Origin: Galaxea fascicularis
Lineage: Eukaryota; Cnidaria; Anthozoa; Scleractinia; Euphylliidae
Direction: 5' to 3'
Assembly (NCBI GenBank): GCA_948470475.1
Contig: OX419341.1
Coordinates: 23,018,707 to 23,082,706 of the forward strand
DNA length: 64,000 bases
Shown: positions 13,801 through 23,459 of the stretch, piece after piece
Numbering within the stretch: position 1 is the stretch's first letter
How the letters are laid out: each line of letters begins with the position of its first letter
Made by a program: the position numbers and the translations under genes
The notes under the pieces: model-generated
Told to the model about the DNA's origin: nothing
Seen by the model: only the letters and a program-made list of their open reading frames with translations
Database searches by the model: none

Positions 13801-16800
13801 AGATTGAAAGAAGGCAAAGACCACTGGAATGGATGTAGAGAATGTACATGTTGATCCTAGTAAGCAAAACATTATATTTATTGGCAGGTACATGTAGAAA
13901 GCATAGCTGGTACCAACATTGTCTTCCAGATGTTTATCAGTTAGTTCATTTCAGAGTGAAAGTCATAATGCTGTTCTACTGGTTTAATGAAATTGAATAT
14001 TTATACCAGAAGTGAAGGGCAAAAGTGCATAACCATCTTATGTCAACTTCAAGTTTCCTTTTGTCTTGTGAGCAAGTCTTTTTTGCAGCCATTACTAGGG
14101 TCGTCACATAACGCTCCTCCCAGGAGTGTTGTGTGACAACCCTAATAACTGCTGTGAAGGAGACCAGTGAGGAAGGTGTGACCAAACTCTGGGAAATGGT
14201 GCTAGGTTGTTTTTATGCACTGGCATTAAGGTCATGTGTCAGAAATGTGGGCACTTTTATTGGCAAAAATAAATTTATTCAGTCTTTTTTGTTTTTTTGC
14301 AATTTTTAATTTATTCTAAATTATGTGTTTAGTCACAGGTTGGTTGGAAGACACGACATAAGATCAGGGCCTGACATGTAGCTCAAAAATGGATAATAAT
14401 GTTTGATTGGCCATTATTGTCATCAAGTTTAATTTGGAAAAAAAGGCAATAATCATAAGCTCAGCCATGAAATTACACTCCAGTAACAGCTCAAATGACT
14501 TTTTACAGCCTTTTGTGGAAGTTTGAACAGTTGTAAAGTAAATCTATATGGAATCAGGTTAAAAAAAACAAACCACAGCTGCCAAGTAATTTGTTATTTT
14601 AATGTTGGACCAATTATTATTGTTAACCTTGAAATATGATTTGAAGTGGTTGGTTCAGCTCTTATTTATACCCTGTAAAAAAATTTTGGATTAAAGTCAA
14701 ACTTTAACATTGAAATTCTACCAAGGTCAAAAATCACAAGAAATCTATTGACTTCCAATATTTTTTGATTGATTAATATCAATGGAATTGTATTGACAAA
14801 GATATTTTTATCAACTGTCACAATTATCTACCTGTCAGACGCTGATAAGATGGTTATGCTGCAAGCCTTTCAATTGAATAAGGGATTCCTAAAATTCAAA
14901 AATTTAATTGAAATTTCTTTAAGCTCTCAAACTGTGCTGCCAGTCAATAGCCCCCAATCATTTTACAACTTGTACAGTGTAGGTCTGCTATTTAATGCTA
15001 CATCTTGCAGTTGGCCTATTGTGTTTTAAAGTCACTAGCTGGAGCTGTTCTGGATAAGTGCCTGGTTCAACTCCGCGGTCGTCCTTGTAAATAGCCAACT
15101 GGTCTGCCTCCCACCAGTTGGGATTCTTAACTCTGTTGTTCTCATTTGTATTATTATTTTGTTTCATTGGTCCTGAAAAGCCCCTATAGGGAGTGGTCAA
15201 TTAAGTATTTATTTTAATTTTAAGTTGAGTCAAATTGCTTGAAGATAACTTACAGTGTAAAATGCTTGCAATTTTTTTTCTTTGTGGCACGACTCAATAA
15301 AATTACTCGTCTCTACTTTAAGTAATGTTAAAAGCTGTACAATATAAATATTAATGCAGAATTGTACTGCATGGGAGCAACCACACTAGCGTTTGGCATA
15401 ATTTAGGACAATACACAGATTGCACTGTGCAATTTCGACAACGTTCAAAATACAATCACGACTGAATTGTTCTCAAGGTTGTGTGAGCATACCTGAGGTC
15501 AATAATCGAACCCAACATTATTTTTAAAAAATAGCAATCCCTTTCACATGTTAAAAATCCTGAATTACGACTAATGTGTATTACGTCCCGTATCAGCTGT
15601 ATTAACAAACTGATTAGTTGGAACGATACCCTGTGGCCAATGGCCATCGAATAAAAACTATTATTGCTCAGTTCATGTCTCACTATGGCGCTGTTTATTT
15701 AACACTACGATCGCGATCCATTCAATGAAAGAAAATATACTTCTTAGGCTTGTTTGTACTGTATGTTTGCTTTTACTGCGCCAATGACAAACCAGAGGCT
15801 CAAGCAATATTTATTTTGCGATTAATAACGTAATAAACAACCGACAAAACTTTCCGACCGTGGCCCAATAAATGTAATCTTTCCAGTGTCACGTCACTTT
15901 CAATTTCTGCGAATGAAATATTCCTTGAGCGTTTACATATAAAATAGCCCCCAAGCTAGTAAATAGAATTGTCATCATTGTGTCTTCTCCTCTGGTTTCT
16001 GCTCTGAGCTCGCTTGTTGGGTATTTTGTGCAGCTTGTTCAGCCGGTTTCTGTCCGGCTTGCGTAGTGTCTTGTTTCGGTTTTACTGTAGGACAAGGATC
16101 TTTGTCACACTGTGAGGTTTCGCTAGCCGGTCCTTCGCATGGTTTCCCTCCGTTACTCGGAGGTGGATTTATACAACTTCGTGTTCTAGTCATGGTCCCC
16201 TTGCCACACGTCGCAGAGCACGGGCCGTACGCACTCCACGCCGTATAACCTCCATGAACTGGAGGACATGGTTCTTTATTGCATTCTTGCTCTTCTCTGG
16301 TTGAACCTTCGCAAGGTTTTCCTCCAAACACAGCGGGTGGATTATTGCATTGCCTTGTTCGAAACTGCTTACCTCCACCACACTTTTTGTCGCAGGCAGA
16401 AAAAGCGGTCCAGTCGCTAAACTTTCCGTCTACTGGGCATATTTTCAAGAAACAAGGCTTGGAATCCTTATCGTTGCCAAATCGGTAACAATCTTTACCA
16501 TATTTTCCGGGAGGTGGGTTAGCGCACAAGCGATATCTAGTCTGAACGCCTTCGCCGCATTCTGTGCTGCAATTACTCCAAACCGACCATTCGGTATAAC
16601 CACCCTCAGTCGTAACCTGAAGAAACCAGAAATAACCACCTATAAAAGTGCCGCATAGGGCGACAGACACAAGAACCGTCGGTAAAAATCGTTTAGAACA
16701 CATTGTCGATATGTTTTGAGTCCTATAGCTCAACTTTTGACTAAATTATTTCAAGACACCGTGATTGCGTGAATATTGTCCACGTTGTTTATTTGCTCGA

Positions 16801-18001
16801 CTCATCTAGAATGCATAATTTACCACGTGGCGTTCTAAATTTACATTCGGCGAGTAAAGTTGCTATGGTGAGCAAACCTTGGCCCCCCTTGGCCCTCGCC
16901 TCTTCCCCCGACACCCAGTGCGCCTCAATCCATCCTCGTATCCAATCTTCTCTCCCCACAAAACACGTAAATAGAGACTGGGAACGAGTTAACATGTCAA
17001 CATTGAAATTTCTCTGTCGGCTTAACATGTGTCGACACATGAAAAATATATTTTGGGAGAGATTTCCGCACAGGTCCCTTCATTAATTATACATGAATCA
17101 CCTTCATACTAGCCTCGTTCCAAAAACGGGTGGAGTCAATTTGAGTCACAAAATGAATGTATAATTAATATCGGGAGTTGTGCGGAAGTCTTACTTTCAT
17201 CTCCAGAAGACGATTGCTTTCTTTGGGGATTTAAAATTATTTGTATTCTGTTCATTCTGAACCACAAAGAGAATAAAATATTGCCACAATTCTGTCTTAT
17301 TACCCGAGTTCCCTTAATTGGCCGTTCCGAAATTCAAAAGAGAACTGGGGCGAGTTTCAAATTTTGTACTAATCGATAAACTGACACCATCACATGAAAG
17401 ATAACATTGAGATTGGTCGTTTGACCAAGTTTGATTCTTTTAGGTTGAACAGAGACCAAGTTATGGACCTTGAAAGATCGCTCAAAATCCATACAAACGT
17501 CTCTAATTTTGTGACAGCGTCCCCCAAAACCATGGTTGAGGCTGTCCGTTGTAACCCGGGTTGTAATGAGGTCCGTTGTAATGATGGTTTGTAATGAGGT
17601 CCGTTGTAACCCGACTGAGATGTTTGTATGGATTTTGAACCATGTTTCAAGGTCCACAACTTGGTCTCTGTTCAACTTAAAAGAATCAAACTTGGTCAAA
17701 CGACCAATCTCAATGTTATTTTTCATGTGATGGTGTCAATTTATCGATTACTTCAAAATTTGAAACTCGCCCCAGTTACCTTTTGAATTTCGGAACGGCC
17801 AATAAAGGGCGTCCTGTAAGTGAGTGTATTTCAATTCAATTAACACACACTCAAAGTATTCTGTGTTTTTGTTTCTCCTTTTCAGCTTCTGTGAAGTTCT
17901 TGGGAGACAGTCAGCCAGTCCACAGAAAGGCCCTCGCTGTTTATCCGATAGGCCTGTTTTACTTTGTTATAGGCTGGATGATCATCTCGCACTCGGGTTA
18001 G
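4165..18001 (+). CDS. YIPF6: YIPF6, Yip1-domain Golgi membrane protein
   Basis: Six coding exons: 4165-4293, 4422-4500, 4648-4690, 7716-7844, 8112-8269 and 17886-18001. All have GT-AG introns and matching phases, and they give 217 residues (human YIPF6 has 236). The acidic cytosolic N-terminus is followed by the diagnostic RDWDLWGPLILCVLLAM, then DGGPQFAEVFVVVWVGAL, NSKLLGG, SVCVLGYCILPL and the final ALAVYPIGLFYFVIGWM. These are the five hydrophobic segments of the Yip1 fold. The family acts in early secretory-pathway and Golgi membrane traffic with Rab GTPases; that role is inferred from family. The start ATG lies in an AAAATGGCG context that also resembles a YY1 site. Introns 2, 3 and 5 are full of repeats, and intron 5 (9.6 kb) contains a whole gene on the other strand. 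Confidence 0.95.
4800..4938 (-). mobile_element. tRNA-derived SINE with 13-bp target-site duplication
   Basis: Read on the minus strand, a tRNA-like head carries box A (TAGCTCAGTTGGTAGAGCA) and box B (GGTTCGAATCC). It is followed by a short hairpin (GAAGCCCTGA...TCAGGCTTC) and a tail. The element is bounded by a perfect direct repeat ATCATTAACAATT at 4787-4799 and 4939-4951. It sits in YIPF6 intron 3. I recall the head-plus-hairpin structure as a common coral and anemone SINE. Confidence 0.85.
5575..6385. mobile_element. foldback element with ~210-bp inverted arms
   Basis: The arm at about 5575-5790 pairs with about 6195-6385 in inverse orientation. The shared core includes CCCGCAGGTTTGCAG (left) and CTGCAAACCTGCGGG (right), with flanking blocks such as GGACATCTGCTTA that also match. 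The arms have diverged by roughly one base in six. It is probably a non-autonomous DNA transposon, inside YIPF6 intron 3. Confidence 0.7.
6780..6921. mobile_element. palindromic MITE
   Basis: It begins ACTTAATAACC and ends GGTTATTAAGT. Each arm carries GTCGTTACGGGAAAATCTCA or its complement, so nearly the whole 142 bp can fold on itself. It lies in YIPF6 intron 3. A second AT-rich, weakly repeated block follows to about 7260. Confidence 0.7.
7507..7541 (+). repeat. TTA microsatellite
   Basis: A short run of TTATTATTATTATT with later CATTATTG interruptions, in YIPF6 intron 3. Confidence 0.7.
8842..9320 (-). pseudogene. broken paralogue of the nested thrombospondin-repeat gene
   Basis: On the minus strand this matches the intact gene at 15975-16703. 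It has the same N-terminal membrane segment (GGYFWFLQV), a first TSP1 start (TEWSVWSNC) and a final TSP1 repeat (SYTAWSAYGPC) with a similar C-terminal tail. About 250 bp that encode the end of repeat 1 and all of repeat 2 are missing. The junction near 9140 puts the halves out of frame and creates an in-frame stop after IQTRYC. Homology between the copies also covers non-coding flanks (about 8565-9480 against 15663-16870), so the whole locus was duplicated within one intron. Confidence 0.85.
9578..10320. mobile_element. foldback element (TTGGCC termini), degraded copy
   Basis: Starts TTGGCC...GGGAACTGGGG and ends with the inverse (GTTCCCTGTGC...GGCCAA). Internal arms share TTGAGATTGGTCATTT and its complement. 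TA dinucleotides flank both ends. It is the same family as 17318-17802 and lies in YIPF6 intron 5. Confidence 0.65.
10354..10681. mobile_element. MITE with perfect 15-bp terminal inverted repeats
   Basis: TTGTTTACCATTTAC at 10354-10368 is exactly inverted at 10667-10681. The interior holds further AAATTTCGGAAATTTCGG and AAAATTTCC blocks. No open frame of note was seen. Confidence 0.7.
10778..11381. mobile_element. MITE/foldback element with GTGCCCCTAACCC ends
   Basis: Left end AGTGCCCCTAACCCTTGAAT and right end CAGGGGTTAGGGGCAC are inverted repeats that continue for roughly 90 bp with small gaps. TTAA borders both ends (10774-10777 and 11382-11385), which suggests piggyBac-like target choice but does not prove it. 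Confidence 0.6.
12172..12879 (-). CDS. Penelope-like element protein, C-terminal part with GIY-YIG nuclease
   Basis: Partial polyprotein of a Penelope-like retroelement, 235 residues, truncated at its N-terminus so that the reverse transcriptase core is absent. Residues about 1-60 (LDINISPNGIGIYRKDTFSG) match the linker after the reverse transcriptase. A basic region comes next, and then the GIY-YIG endonuclease start VVYKFSCPGCQSSYIGKTDR. The two tyrosine-containing elements and the following arginine-rich helix (FTRTREH) are present. The nuclease nicks target DNA for priming in intact elements. The truncation makes this copy non-autonomous. Confidence 0.75.
   Translation of the reverse strand: MFENTTPHFLDINISPNGIGIYRKDTFSGQYTNFDSFVPWRHKISWIRALVDRIHRICSPNMVKLELKHLKKITSWNGFPSRIANALIRYFSSNALNKNHTTANGSKDRGEPVTIWLSFPYIGEKTSQLLRSFKRKLRRQLKNPNTQIRIREKTTKLCFYTNNKDKVPLLNKSHVVYKFSCPGCQSSYIGKTDRTLFTRTREHAVTDKESAIYKHLRTCEHLAFIYNLLNLLDTL
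12905..13426 (+). CDS. Penelope-like element GIY-YIG fragment, second inverted copy
   Basis: The frame from about 12905 repeats the GIY-YIG nuclease region of the neighbouring minus-strand copy (VYKFSCPGCQSSYIGKTDR, then FTRTREH). It continues further, to the end of the element protein at 13426. Codons before 12905 are antisense to the other copy and not part of this protein. The coding region begins inside the element, so the copy is 5'-truncated. Confidence 0.7.
   Translation, partial: SQLLRSFKRKLRRQLKNPNTQIRIREKTTKLCFYTNNKDKVPLLNKSHVVYKFSCPGCQSSYIGKTDRTLFTRTREHAVTDKESAIYKHLRTCKHLAFIYNLLNLPDTLNNITTPNISTNKDYAINAVQNNTMVLDYDDNWNLLLYKEAFHIKRQSPLLNNGLKSSRELCLFS
15030..15195 (+). repeat. dispersed SINE-like repeat
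   Basis: Contains a box-B-like GGTTCAACTCC, then GCCAACTGG...CCAGTTGGGATTCTTAA and GAAAAGCCCCTATAGGG. A diverged relative occurs at about 29500-29640 (GCCAGATGGGATTCTTAATC). I recall this as a common coral interspersed repeat. Box A is not clear. Confidence 0.5.
15975..16703 (-). CDS. membrane-anchored protein with three thrombospondin type-1 repeats, nested in YIPF6 intron
   Basis: Single-exon frame of 242 residues from MCSKRFLP. An ATG ten codons upstream is possible, but the paralogue also begins MCS. A hydrophobic segment at about residues 7-28 acts as signal anchor or uncleaved signal. Three TSP1 repeats follow, each with WxxW/F...C, a CGxG turn and RTR/RYR arginines: YTEWSVWSNC, FSDWTAFSAC and YTAWSAYGPC. 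All end in CP-type cysteines. The tail after the last repeat is rich in K, Q, E and P and has no cysteine. TSP1 repeats usually bind matrix, glycans or other extracellular proteins; the partner here is unknown. The gene lies antisense within YIPF6 intron 5 and lacks introns, which suggests retrocopying or de novo capture. A broken paralogue is 7 kb away. Confidence 0.8.
   Translation of the reverse strand: MCSKRFLPTVLVSVALCGTFIGGYFWFLQVTTEGGYTEWSVWSNCSTECGEGVQTRYRLCANPPPGKYGKDCYRFGNDKDSKPCFLKICPVDGKFSDWTAFSACDKKCGGGKQFRTRQCNNPPAVFGGKPCEGSTREEQECNKEPCPPVHGGYTAWSAYGPCSATCGKGTMTRTRSCINPPPSNGGKPCEGPASETSQCDKDPCPTVKPKQDTTQAGQKPAEQAAQNTQQASSEQKPEEKTQ
17057..17195. mobile_element. short MITE, CCGCACAG family, copy 1
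   Basis: Left end GAGATTTCCGCACAGGTCCC and right end GGGAGTTGTGCGGAAGTCTTA are imperfect inverted repeats. A second inverted block ATTAATTATACAT / ATGTATAATTAAT lies inside. The family recurs at 27965-28125. Confidence 0.6.
17318..17802. mobile_element. foldback DNA element with ~190-bp arms and TAA target duplication
   Basis: Starts TTGGCCGTTCCGAAATTC and ends with the exact inverse, GAATTTCGGAACGGCCAA. The arms stay matched for about 190 bp, including GAGATTGGTCGTTTGACC. TAA flanks both sides (17315-17317 and 17803-17805), consistent with a PIF/Harbinger-type insertion. No transposase is encoded, so it must be moved in trans. It lies just before the last exon of YIPF6. Confidence 0.8.
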
Positions 18002-18309
18002 CAGTTAATGAAAGTTGCTTCAGCTTCTTCAAAAGATAACGAATCAACGCTTTTCCTTTTGGTTGAGTGGAACATTTCATGGCGCAGAACATTTTTTAAA
18101 GTTCTCAGGTGAAATGGTTTCTCAAAAATTGGATAGGTCTTCACGGTAACCCCGCGAAAACTTCAAGGGTTTAGTAAGTGGAAAGATGGGTCTTGAATTA
18201 ATTCGTTGTTCCCGCTTTAGGAATTTCAGGTGTATTCGAAGTCAATTTCGCATGACAGCGGTCAGTTATTTGAACTGTTTCGTCGTGTGTCAAAATTCGC
18301 GGCAATTAA

Positions 18310-18527
18310 TTAACCCTTTAAATCCAATATCAACATCTATAATCTCCTTACAGTTTTCAGTTATTCTGTATGTTACTTGTGGGGAGAATTTGTACAAACA
18401 CTAACTCAACTGATCCCAGGTGATCATTTCCTGTATTCTCATGCCCTGTATGCTTGACAAACTGGGGATATGGTGAGGAGAGGTTGGATGGTGGTCTTTC
18501 TATTACTATAGGAAGTAAAGGGTTAGG
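18310..18527 (+). repeat. dispersed MITE-like repeat, copy 1
   Basis: Runs from TTAACCCTTTAAATCC to AGTAAAGGGTTAG. The interior (TCCTGTATTCTCATGCCCTG) is shared with 31837-32046, and both copies have inverted AACCCTT termini. Confidence 0.65.
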
Positions 18528-21500
18528 GCCAGTTATCCTCCAATGACACTCATCTCCCTAAGTGATATTCACCAGTTTTCAAAACCTCGCTCGCTTAATT
18601 GCGATTCTGAGCAAACGAGAATATAACGTTACGCATTGTCGGAGAAGCGGTTTAATACGAAAACCAAACTCGACTTTTAGCACGCCCTTGCATTCAGTAA
18701 AACGATTTGAAGCCGGGATCTTAAACACCACAATATTTATGTGCCCTCCTTCTATTTCTTCCTTTTTTGACCAAGAAAAAAATACAAATTTCATCGTACT
18801 TTCAAAGTTTGAGGATAAACTAAATTGTCTTGATGGGCAGAATTTTCCGAGACTAGCTAGCCGAGTAGTCTGGTTATTTTCATAGAAATCGAATGCATAC
18901 CTTCCAATTTGTTCAGAATGAGCGATGTCACTGGGCGAGGAATTCACCAGGCCGGGACTTAAAACCGAAAGTTATCGTTGTAAAGTTTAATTTTAACATT
19001 AAGTGATCTGTAAACAGATACAATCGAGCTTCTCACGAAAAATGCCATCGAAAGTAGAATATTTGTTTATGATGGGATTATTGGGGAAGTATTTACTGAA
19101 AAATAAAGCTGTTCATTGGTGTTAAGACCTATTGTGGTGTATTTGCATGCAAATGCGCACGCAATGAGAAACATAGGCACGCAATGCGTGCTTGAGCTAT
19201 TTTGTAAAGGGTGGTAAAATGTTGATAAGATAAGGAGAAGTCAGAAAATGGTTGAATGGTGAGTCATTTATCTGTGGCGCTTTTGGTTTTTGCTATGGTA
19301 TCGGAGAAGTACGAGCAAACTGTTTTTCATTTGATTTTTGTTTAGTTTTCTTATTTCTAAGACTGATTTTGAGTTTGATTTGTACCAATTACATAGCCAT
19401 TCATCCTACATTTTTTTAAACAAGAGTTTCATTAATTCCGCAAAAACTGATATGTAATATATTTTCTATTATTTGTTCATTTTCTTTCTCCGCACTTTCG
19501 CAAACACTATATTCGTCCAGTCTCTCAAATTCCCAAAATATACGTACACGTCAGTGCTGAAACAGTTCCAGGACCACAAGAAGAAATATTCGCAAACAAA
19601 CGAACCATCAAACACACCGTAATATACAACACCAGCAAAAACAAATCAACGTTGAGCAAATAGTACTGATAACGAATATAGATGTAATTGCCATAATTCA
19701 TCAATTTCTGATTTTCAAATGCTTTGTACTTTTTACTTCGGACAGCAAAAATAGCCCGACCTAAACAAACGCTCTTATTTTAGTGTTGGGCCTTTTGCTG
19801 ACAACGTCTGTGTACAGTAAGCAGATGAGCGTAACACCGCGTTATATCCCGAAATAAGGGCAATATTAAACTTACCGACTCGAAAACAAACCACCAATTA
19901 CTTCAAAATAAGCTCCTCCGAATTGAGAGCGTCAACAGTTGTACAATATTAAAAAACCCGATCAACAGACAAACGGATCGAAATTCGCCAATAAGAAGAA
20001 GAGAAAATTGAAGTTGAGAAAAGTAACCAATAAAAAACGGTTAAAAGTGACCAATCATTGTAACAGAAAATAAATTCAATTAGATGTTGTTGTAAACAAG
20101 TTGAATTGGCCACGTGCAAATCTTGTGATTGATCAAAGGTCATGTTGGATGCACGTGACCGATCAAAGTTCGGACTCGCATTTAACCAACAGCGCTGCCT
20201 TATTCATGTGGGAATTAACCAACGAACTTGCTATTACCAAACGTATGCACGTGATAGATCAAAGTTGAAAATCGCATTTGATAAACAGGGCTGTATGTCT
20301 TGGTGCTTGTTTACACGTGAGAGACAAAAGTAATCCATTTGACAAATGAAATTGCTCACTATCCGAAATCACCATTTTCATTGTTTAACATAAAAACGGC
20401 TTCACTTCAAGGGGAACAAATATCCAGATTAAGGATTCCCTTCCATAGCATTTTTCTTCCATGCAAATATCACTTGTGGAAACAGCCACTTCTGATTAGA
20501 CTAATATTTATAGTTTTCAAATCCGTCAAACATATGTTTATTTTCGTCACACAATGCTCTTCCAGTTTTAACAATGTTCTTGCGGTTTTGACAAAATAAG
20601 CAAAGGAACCAAAAAAAAAAAAAAACACAAGAAAAATTACAAAACTAAGCACTCGTCCACTTCGAAACGAAATATTTTTTCCCCGAGTAGGAACCGCTCA
20701 ACCAAATTACCTTGATGCTGAATCAATTACCACTAGCATTATTCGTTTAACGTTTTTTGCCGCTTTTCACCGCCTGTATTATTTCCGATAATCAGAGCAT
20801 TCAATCAGTTCAATGGCATATAGTAATATGCGATTTAAAGAACCCTGCTTGATCTCAGAACGGCATTTCTTCCCCGCTAGGTCTCTCGCGGTTACACCAC
20901 GGGTTGTTTGAATAACTCGACGTTTTAATTCTCAAAAACTAAATTTCATTGTTTTTAACCCTTAAAAATTCTCCTCAGAAGTGGTCGAGTGCCACTAACA
21001 TAGTTCTACTTTCGTTTTCATCGGGAGAGATGAAAAACTCCGGCTGATATTTGCTAACAGTGGGAAAGGAATGAGCTGCTCGTTTCAGCAGACGGTCATT
21101 GGAGAGGAAAGATTGCGTGACGAACCAAAAGAGCGTCTGCGAAGGAGACTAAACACACGGTTGTTATAACCAACAAGCCGCGGCCGTAAACTTCAAATAC
21201 TTTCGTCCCCACCTTACTACCTTCATCATCCATCGAAACAGCACAACTCATACTTCATTCTAATCTGACTCCAGTATCTCACGCCTATCGTTGTCATTCA
21301 CGCATGCGTTAAATATACAAACCCTTTTCTCCGGAAAGACTACCATAATGGTGGTACCCCATGGCGTGATAGTAATAAATAAATCACGCAAAAGCAGATA
21401 GATGACGCGTGACATTCCACGCTGATGTTCCTTTGAGCGTAATTAACACGCATGTGTAACTTAGTCTCAGTGCTGACCATCACTGACCACATGCTTTCAA

Positions 21501-21728
21501 AAACACTTTAAAACAGAGAATTAGATTGGCCGCTGGCTGAAACAATGCCATCTAAAGAAACCTTTATTTCATTGGTTCAAGGCAGAACCACCCGACCAAG
21601 GAAGAATTTCTTGAGCTTCATGCTGACATAGAGCGATTTTGTTTACACAAAATAGCTCAAAAACCGTGACAAAGCCGAGGAGGCCTTGGCCGGGCTGGCA
21701 TTAGTACCCAGGCTAACGCGACCTCTTG
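18528..21728. other. intergenic region between YIPF6 and TIMM8
   Basis: No conserved exon was found. It holds a perfect 14-base palindrome ATTTGCATGCAAAT at 19141-19154. A ~96-bp duplicated stretch with GCACGTGA...GATCAAAGTT starts at 20151 and 20247. MITE-like fragments around 21080-21170 include GCGTCTGCGAAGGAGACTA. The 122-residue minus-strand frame at 18579-18947 has no motif and I do not call it. Confidence 0.5.
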
Positions 21729-21741
21729 TCCGCCATTTTGA
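21729..21741 (-). promoter_or_regulatory. YY1-like promoter motif of TIMM8
   Basis: TCCGCCATTTTGA reads AAAATGGCGGA on the minus strand, a good match to the YY1 consensus. It is 36 bp upstream of the TIMM8 start codon. YY1-type sites are frequent in TATA-less promoters of nuclear genes for mitochondrial proteins. Function here is inferred. Confidence 0.45.
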
Positions 21742-21776
21742 GTTAATCGAGAGAAGACTACATACTTTCGATCGAA

Positions 21777-22028
21777 ATGTCGTTTGGAGGAACTTCCAGC
21801 AACCCCCAGATTGATCGAAAACTCCAAGAGGAACTGATGGTCGAGGATCAAAAGCACAGGTTGCAAAGTCAAATCCACGCGTTCACGGATATGTGCTGGG
21901 AAAAGTGTGTGGATAAACCGGGCAGTAAACTTGACGGAAAGACAGAAACTTGTCTTGCAAACTGCGTGGAAAGGTTTTTTGACACTAACATCTTCATTGC
22001 AAAGCGGCTTTCTGATAGATTTAAGTGA
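21777..22028 (+). CDS. TIMM8: TIMM8, mitochondrial small Tim chaperone
   Basis: Complete single-exon frame of 83 residues. It has the twin CX3C signature of small Tim proteins: CWEKC at residues 40-44 and CLANC at 59-63, separated by 14 residues. The flanking helix sequence (ELMVEDQKHRLQSQIHAFTD) is characteristic of Tim8. The protein pairs with Tim13 in the intermembrane space and escorts hydrophobic precursors to the TIM22 complex; this is family knowledge. The length equals that of animal Tim8. No targeting peptide is expected, since import uses the Mia40 disulfide relay. Absence of introns is notable but the upstream region looks like a real promoter, so I do not regard it as a retrocopy. 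Confidence 0.93.
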   Translation: MSFGGTSSNPQIDRKLQEELMVEDQKHRLQSQIHAFTDMCWEKCVDKPGSKLDGKTETCLANCVERFFDTNIFIAKRLSDRFK

Positions 22029-22877
22029 TGACTTGTTTTGAGAAGGGCTGATCGTTTTAAAGGCTTCCGGCGATGTGGGCATTGCGCGTGCAAAGATGCA
22101 ATGAAAAGCACATGGATGACTATCGATTTTTCAAGTTAGCTGTTTTAAACTCTTTTAATTATGACTATTTTATACTGCTTTGAGGGTTTTCTTACATTAA
22201 TTCCTGAAGCCATCTCAAAGAAGAACATTGACAGGTTCGCAGTGGGTTATGACGATTAAACTACATTAAGCATTGAAAGGAATACTACATTATAGCGGCG
22301 CAACTTCAGAATACAGGCCACTTTGGTCCACCTCATGCACAGGTATCGGAGGTTTATAACAATGGGCACTATTGTTTAATAAGTTGCCCTGTGTATTCTG
22401 TAGTTCAGTCTCCCAAGGAACTCCTGACGCTTGAATCTCCACGCGAAATGTAAAAATGAAACACTCTTAAAGCTTGTGAAAACTTAAATATTTTTGTGCA
22501 CCATGAATCAACGCTGAAATTAAAACAAGTGTCAAATTTGTGTCAAAGTGTGATCATTCATGTCTTTTTTGGGAGGGTAGGGGGTTTGGAGGTGGGTGAA
22601 AAGTAAAAAAGGTGAGGGGGGGGGGGTTGGAGCTGGTCTCTAAAATCCACACTTGCTTTCAGGCTTGACATCTTAAAAGTTTAAAATTCAAATTAGTGCA
22701 AACAAATGTTGTAGAGTAATTAAGCTTCCAATCAGTGCTGAAGTCAAGAATTGCTAAAATTCAGCCCAGATGATATATTGTGCTTACTTTTCTCTCTCTA
22801 TTATTCATTTGGAGTTGAAAAGGCAAATGCATTTATATGCCCTTGTGGTTCCCTTGAAAACCCTATCAGATTTAAAG

Positions 22878-23423
22878 GGGGTAGTTTCTGAAGAAACTGT
22901 GGTGCTGCGTCAGTGGGGAAGTAATATACAACAATTTTGGTATTATCCACAGAGTTGATAAATGTAAATTGACCACCGTACAGGGATTCTAAAAGCTGAC
23001 GTTTCGAGCGCTAGCCCTTCGTCAGAGCAAATCAAGGAATTATGGGTTGTGTGTAGTATTTATAGTGGAGTAGGAGCTACGTTATTGGTGGTAACATGGC
23101 AACGTGAAAATAGGATTTTATCAGATTTAAGGCCATTATGGTCAAAATCTCTAGCTGTTTTCAGGCCTTTCTTCTAGCCTTTGTACAGGAATTGCTAAAT
23201 AAATATTATGGCAATAACATCTAATTGCATGTACGTGGTTCTGCAGTGGTGTTGATCCTCTCAAAAAAAATGTGAATGATCTGCAAAACTAAGCTGCTTC
23301 ATAACCGTATTTGCTCTGACGAAGGGCTAGCGCTCGAAACGTCAGCTTTTAGAATCCCTGTACGGTGGTCAATTTACATTTATCAACTCTGTTGATAATA
23401 CCAAAATTGTTGTGTATTACTTC

Positions 23424-23459
<36 letters not shown>

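Noticed and set aside
18579..18947. 122-residue minus-strand open frame
   Set aside because: No motif, no splice context, and composition like random AT-rich sequence.
20142..20333. 63-residue frame with a repeated ARDRSK motif
   Set aside because: The repeat reflects a DNA duplication around CACGTG, and there is no other coding sign.
21657..22111. Antisense open frames overlapping TIMM8
   Set aside because: They are shadows of the conserved TIMM8 frame.
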